From Siphonodentalium dalli (Eukaryota; Mollusca; Scaphopoda; Gadilida; Siphonodentaliidae): a stretch of DNA of 64,000 bases. Below are positions 59,744-64,000 of the stretch, piece after piece. The notes below the pieces were generated by a model that had not been told where the DNA came from, did not search any database, and saw only the letters and a program-made list of their open reading frames with translations. Positions within the stretch are counted from its first letter, which is position 1. Each line of letters opens with the position of its first letter. Where the stretch lies: NCBI GenBank assembly GCA_032622095.1, contig CP136063.1:180585956-180649955 (forward strand), written 5' to 3'. A program made the position numbers and the translations under genes.

Positions 59744-60350
59744 ATGAGTTCCCGAAGACCTCTGGGAAATAATAACTTAAATGAAGACATAGAAAAGAAC
59801 TGAAAAACCTTCACTTATCAATTTGAACTATTTCTGAAAGCAAAGGGGAGGAAATGAATGAAAAACGGAAAGTGGCTACATTGCTAACGATAGCTGGAAA
59901 ACGAGCGGTTAAAATTTTAAATTCTTTCAAATTTACAAAAGCTAGGGATGAATTTAAGTGCAAAACGGTGAAGGACAAATTTGAAGAATACTTTGTGCCA
60001 ACACAAAATGAAAGTTACATCTTTCGTAATCGACAGAAAAAAGATGGGGAAAATTACGACTCATACTTTGCTGAACTCAGATTATTAGCAAGAACATATA
60101 ACTATGAAGATACAGAAGATGTAATGCTCCGAGATAAAAATCGTTTTTGGTATCAACGACAAACTCATGACAATTTGTAAAGCGAATGAAAAAGCATACA
60201 AACAGCTACTTGTATTTGACAATCCAAGTTCGTCACATTCACAAGAAGATTCTGATGTCTCTTCGTATGTAAGACCGAAGATTCCAAAGAAGAAAATGAA
60301 TTATGACCCATCCAGTGTATGCAAATTGTGTTCAAATTCGCATCGTTGTC
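59744..60350 (+). pseudogene. Ty3/gypsy-type gag fragment, broken
   Basis: From ATG 59744 the frame reads MSSRRPLGNNNLNEDIEKN, a TGA where Trp is usual, then KTFTYQFELFLKAKG. A frameshift leads to the 108-codon frame 59854-60180, with KVATLLTIAGKRAVKILNSF, KFEEYFVPTQNESYIFRNRQ and GENYDSYFAELRLLART. Another shift leads to LMTICKANEKAYKQLL (from about 60160) and ends at CKLCSNSH, the start of a zinc knuckle. This order is that of gag proteins of K02A2.6-like Ty3/gypsy elements of invertebrates. Protease, reverse transcriptase and LTRs are not seen; the gag is cut off by the CCGAAG array that begins next. It is inactive. Confidence 0.8.
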
Positions 60351-60620
60351 AGACCGATTCTCCGAAGACCTATTACTACGAAGGCCCACAACTCCGAAGA
60401 CCCGATTCTTCGACGGTCCACAACTCCGAAGACCCGATTCTCCGACGGCCCATAACTCCGAAGATCCGATTCTCCGAAAGCCCATAACTCCGAAGGGCCG
60501 ATTCTCCGAAGACCTATAACTCCGAAGACCTATAACTCCGAAGGGCCGATTCTCCGAAGACCTATAACTCCGAAGGCCCGATTTTCCGACGGCCCATAAC
60601 TCCGAAGGTCCGATTCTCCG
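60351..60620 (+). repeat. CCGAAG/CTCCGAAGA array, block A
   Basis: About 16 units of 16-18 bp (CCCATAACTCCGAAGA, CCGATTCTCCGAAGA and variants). The motif is related to, but longer and more GC-rich than, the arrays at 158-4930. The overlapping 106-codon frames on both strands are repeat artefacts. Confidence 0.9.
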
Positions 60621-60950
60621 AAGATTTTGTTTTATCGGGGTATTATCGTTTACTAAATAGTGTACAGTCCAGTGGCGAAGCCAAGGGGTCCCAAAATTCC
60701 TACTACTTAAACCTCTACTTAATTGCTATTTCAGACAATATGGGCCCCTACCAAAACATGTCCAATGTCATGTAAACGCCCGGAAATCGTTCATGGGGCA
60801 TAAAAATATTCGAACTTTTCCTACTGCCCCCACCTTAATGGGAATCCTGGCCCGCCACTGACTATACACCAGATACTATAACGTTACGTTGGCCCATGAG
60901 ATGCCAGAGTAAAATGTACAGGGGTGAACGGGGAAGAACTTGTCCTTTTT
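60621..60950 (+). mobile_element. Element body attached to array A
   Basis: TTTTGTTTTATCGGGGTATT, ACTAAATAGTGTACAGTCCA, GTGGCGAAGCCAAGGGG, AACATGTCCAATGTCATGTA and GGAACGGGGAAGAACTTGTC-like text. It is repeated at 61542-61862 (direct) and about 61925-62252 (inverted and diverged). Confidence 0.85.
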
Positions 60951-61229
60951 CATATATAAAATGAACTTGATTGCATCAAATCACCCCAATGCAGTCGGAT
61001 GTGCACAGTTTAATCATATTAATTGTATTAAGACGTACAGTGTGGCAAAATAATTGTATTTCTTACATAAATTTAAGCATTCTGTGGAAAATTAAGGCTT
61101 GTCGCACACTACTGATGGTGTAGATATCACATTATTATAATACATAGTTAACGTTTCCAATATATGAGGGCCCCTTCCCCCCTTTTCGTACGCCGGATTC
61201 CACCCATTTTGGACCCGTACGCCGGATTC

Positions 61230-61541
61230 CGGTGTCAGACCGGTTTTCCGAAGACCTATTACTACGAAGACCCACAACTCCGAAGACCCGATTCTCCGAC
61301 GGCCCACAACTCCGAAGACCCGATTCTCCGACGGCCCATAACTCCGAAGACCCGATTCTCCGCCGGCCCATAACTCCGAAGATCCGATTCTCCGAAAGCC
61401 CATAACTCCGAAGGGCCGATTCTCTGAAGACCTATAACTCCGAAGACCTATAACTCCGAAGGGCCGATTCTCCGAAGACCTATAACTCCGAAGGCCCGAT
61501 TCTCCGACAGCCCATAACTCCGAAGGTCCGATTCTCCGAAG
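61230..61541 (+). repeat. CCGAAG array, block B
   Basis: About 18 units, almost a copy of block A with the same order of variant units. It begins in GTCAGACCGGTTTTCCGAAG, parallel to GTCAGACCGATTCTCCGAAG of block A. It is preceded by GCCGGATTCC words also found at 62519-62650. Confidence 0.9.
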
Positions 61542-61862
61542 ATTTTGTTTTATCGGGGTATTATCGTTTACTAAATAGTGTACAGTCCAGTGGCGAAGCC
61601 AAGGGGTCCCAAAATTCCCACTGCCCCATTAAACCTCTACTTGCTATTTCAGACAATATGGGCCCCTACCAAAACATGTCCAATGTCATGTAAACGCCCG
61701 GAAATCGTTCATGGGGCATCAAAATATTCAAACTTTTCCTACTGCCCCCACCTAAATGGGAATCCTGGCCCGCCACTGACTATACACCAGATAATATAAC
61801 GTTACGTTGGCCCATGAGATGCCAGAGTAAAATGTACAGGGGAGAACGGGGAAGAACTTGTC
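61542..61862 (+). mobile_element. Element body attached to array B
   Basis: Direct repeat of 60621-60950 with about 95% identity by eye; it contains an insertion of CACTGCCCC and lacks a few bases elsewhere. Confidence 0.85.
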
Positions 61863-61924
61863 GCCCCTGTGCATGTTAGGCTACTCTGACATTCTTGCAG
61901 CGTTTCGTTATAATATACCCGGTG

Positions 61925-62252
61925 CACACCAGTGGCGGAGCCAGGGTTCCCATTTAGGGGTGCACATTAATTAGCATATTTGGGGGATATGTGGGGGATA
62001 TATCATGCATATGATATGCCGAAAGCATATCACGAAGGCCTGATTTGGGGAGCGCATACATGGGAGGGGTCGCCCCCAAACGTTGGTCCGGGGGCTCCCC
62101 TGGGCAGGAACACTGTGAATATTTGAATGCCTAGGAGGGATTTCCTGACGTTTACATGACATTTGACATGTTTTTTGGAGGCGGTCTTCCCTAGGGCCCC
62201 ATTGACCCCGCCACTGGACTGTACACTATTTAATAAGCGATAAAACATGATC
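61925..62252 (-). mobile_element. Element body, inverted diverged copy
   Basis: Read on the minus strand: ATGTTTTATCGCTTATTAAA, TAGTGTACAGTCCAGTGGCG, AACATGTCAAATGTCATGTA and AACGTCAGGAAATCCCTC. It matches the bodies of blocks A and B. The part near 61985-62110 has no partner here. Confidence 0.75.
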
Positions 62253-62510
62253 TTCGGAGAATCGGTTCTTCGGAGAATCGGACCTTCGGAGAATCGGCCC
62301 TTCGGAGTTATAGACCTTCGGAGTTATGGGCGTTCGGAGTTATAGGCCTTCGGAGTTATGGGCTTTCGGAGTTATGGGTCTTCGGAGTTATGGGATTTCG
62401 GAGAATCGGGACTTCGGAGTTATGGGCTTTCGGAGAATCGGGGCGTCGGAGAATCTGACCTTCGGAGAATCGGACCTTCGGAGTTATGGGTCTTCGGAAA
62501 AACGCTACGT
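62253..62510 (-). repeat. CCGAAG array, block C (inverted)
   Basis: About 16 units in reverse complement (CTTCGGAGTTATGGG, CTTCGGAGAATCGG). With block B and the two bodies it forms a large imperfect palindrome, 61230-62510. Confidence 0.9.
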
Positions 62511-62518
62511 AACCCGGA

Positions 62519-62650
62519 TTCCAGACGTCAATTTGAAGCTGGACGCCGGATTCCAGGGTTAATTTGAAACTGGACGCCGGATTCCAGTGTCAATTTGAAG
62601 CTAGACGCCGGATTCCATGGTAAAATTGAAGCTGGATTCCGGATTCCAGG
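62519..62650 (+). repeat. ~32-bp tandem repeat, about four copies
   Basis: The unit GGACGCCGGATTCCAG followed by GGTTAATTTGAAACT. The last unit is altered (GCTGGATTCCGGATTCC). Single GCCGGATTCC words occur also at 61190-61230. Confidence 0.8.
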
Positions 62651-62693
62651 GGGGGATATATTATCTACATGTACATGTTCCATACAAAATAGT

Positions 62694-62829
62694 TATGCGG
62701 ACCGGACCGCTTTGGACCGGTCCGGTCCGCGGTCCAGGGGTGGACCGCGGTCCAGTCCGGACCGGGTGTCACTGGACCGGACCGGACCGCTTTTTGCCGC
62801 CAGTCCGGTACTCTCCGGTCCGGTCCACT
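62694..62829 (+). repeat. GGACCGGTCC-rich palindromic element, copy 1
   Basis: GC-rich, 136 bp, made of GGACCGGACCG, GGACCGGTCC and GGACCGCGGTCC words. A strong local dyad centres near 62740 (GGACCGCGGTCCA-GGGG-TGGACCGCGGTCC). It stands out against the AT-rich surroundings. Confidence 0.8.
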
Positions 62830-63795
62830 ATTTTACTTCAGTTATAATAAACTATCGCGAATATTATTTGGTTTTTGCCGTCATATCAATTAGCAACGAT
62901 GTATTGACGCATTCAAGTGGTTAATATCTATTAAACGTTTGAGTTTGATGCCACGCAAACAATGTATGGATGTACTTTGTACATGTCACTTTCCTTATGA
63001 AAGTGCCAGTGTGGGCGGCCGCCTGCTTTGATGTCGCCGAGTACCGGCCGCCTGCTTTGATGAAATTGATGTCGCAAAATGTTAAGCATTCTGAAAACAT
63101 TTTCAAAATATAAAAATTGCTTGTTTCGTTCTAAATTGTTTTTAATAACTACTATCCTACATTGGCCAACGCTTTGTAGCACCATATCAATGCGACAAAC
63201 ATGCAACTGAATGAGTATGGAACTATTTGTCATAAACAGTGTAACATGGCATCAACTAATCAATTTGGATGGATATCGAATCGAGTATTCTATTGTTTTT
63301 CACAGTTATAATTATCGAAGAAACATGCAAACCACATTACATAGTACATATACAAGACAGTCACATTAATCCAATAGTAGTTGTACTTAGGTATATATAT
63401 CTTTATTTGCTCCCCATCTAGGAGAGTATGTTTTACCACAAAAAAAATTATAGCAATAATACAGAGAAGACAATAGATAATAATAGTATAGTGATTTCGT
63501 TTAAATTTCAATTTAATGAAAATAAGTATGATACGAATCATACATACGAATAGTTGAGTGCCATGTTAGATTGGTTATAACACATTCTGACCCTAGCTAT
63601 ATATCTGTCCAATACATTTAATTAGTGCATGTTCGCATTACTAGAAATACTATTATCGTGCATCGTTCCCATTATATCCCACCATAGACAGACAATGATG
63701 CATACAATATGGACTCAGTAACCGTATAGGTTGTACTATACAGAGTAACACTTTGAGAAAACAGAGAATTCATTAACATATAGCCTACTATAGGT
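62830..63795. other. Gene-free stretch
   Basis: A small duplication GGCCGCCTGCTTTGATG lies at 63017 and 63046. The frames of 100 and 83 codons on the minus strand are unrecognised. Confidence 0.5.
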
Positions 63796-63902
63796 GGACC
63801 GGACCGTTTTGGACCGGTCCAGGCATGTGTCCCGGACCGGAATGGCCTGGACCGGACCGGACTGGACCGCCTTGGCAAGGTGGTCCGGTCCGGTCCGCAT
63901 CA
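63796..63902 (-). repeat. GGACCGGTCC-rich palindromic element, copy 2
   Basis: 107 bp of the same word family. Its right end GGTCCGGTCCGCAT is the complement of the left end of copy 1 (ATGCGGACCGGACC), so it lies in the opposite orientation. ORFs through it are not credible. Confidence 0.8.
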
Positions 63903-64000
63903 CTAATACAAAATATAGCCATACGCGCATTCCATACTTATCAATACACTCTAAGAATTGTGAAATTCCAAACGGTATTAGACCACCATTTTACCTCCAA

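Noticed and set aside
60167-61403. Overlapping frames of about 105 codons on both strands (GSSELWAVGESGLRS and similar)
   Set aside because: They are translations of the CCGAAG arrays in several registers.

Overview
This is AT-rich eukaryotic DNA with no convincing host gene. I see no open frame longer than 185 codons outside repeats, no operon-like gene packing, no rRNA and no intact tRNA. Its texture is that of an intergenic or large-intron region of a marine invertebrate. I lean towards a mollusc, perhaps a bivalve, because of the GACCTTGACC-rich tandem block, the frequent ACATGTA words, the tRNA-like SINEs, the short hairpin elements and arrays resembling pearl/HINE elements. The taxon is an inference and I could not search a database.

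Layout. 0-6 kb: three copies of an element carrying CCGAAGG arrays, an AGGCCCA-ended MITE, a first SINE and a 130-bp tandem repeat. 6.6-12.3 kb: one foldback-like element about 5.7 kb long, with diverged arms of about 1.5 kb. 13-20 kb: a hairpin MITE with a 7-bp target duplication, a decayed ORF pair, a piggyBac-like MITE, a dead LINE, a 44-bp satellite and a long hairpin. 20-30 kb: a 26-bp tandem array, a 256-bp near-perfect palindrome, a related CACTG-ended element, a second SINE and further MITEs. 30-43 kb: sparse, with a 240-bp tandem duplication, a dimeric array of about 150-bp half-units and three more inverted-repeat elements. 43-48.7 kb: a SINE, a piggyBac-like MITE split by a 1.9-kb LINE pseudogene, a nested palindrome element with 4-bp target duplications and a LINE 3' end. 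50.9-56.6 kb: a 49-bp repeat, then a 4.1-kb satellite whose 37-39-bp monomer matches the inner part of the SINE, an ATC microsatellite, the SINE tail and an inverted piggyBac-like MITE. 58.6-64 kb: a LINE 3' fragment, a broken Ty3/gypsy-type gag, a composite of CCGAAG arrays in direct and inverted order, and two GGACCGGTCC elements.

Nothing here forms a working pathway. Every coding trace is a broken retroelement or a short unsupported ORF. The main interest is how mobile elements turn into satellites, palindromes and nested structures.
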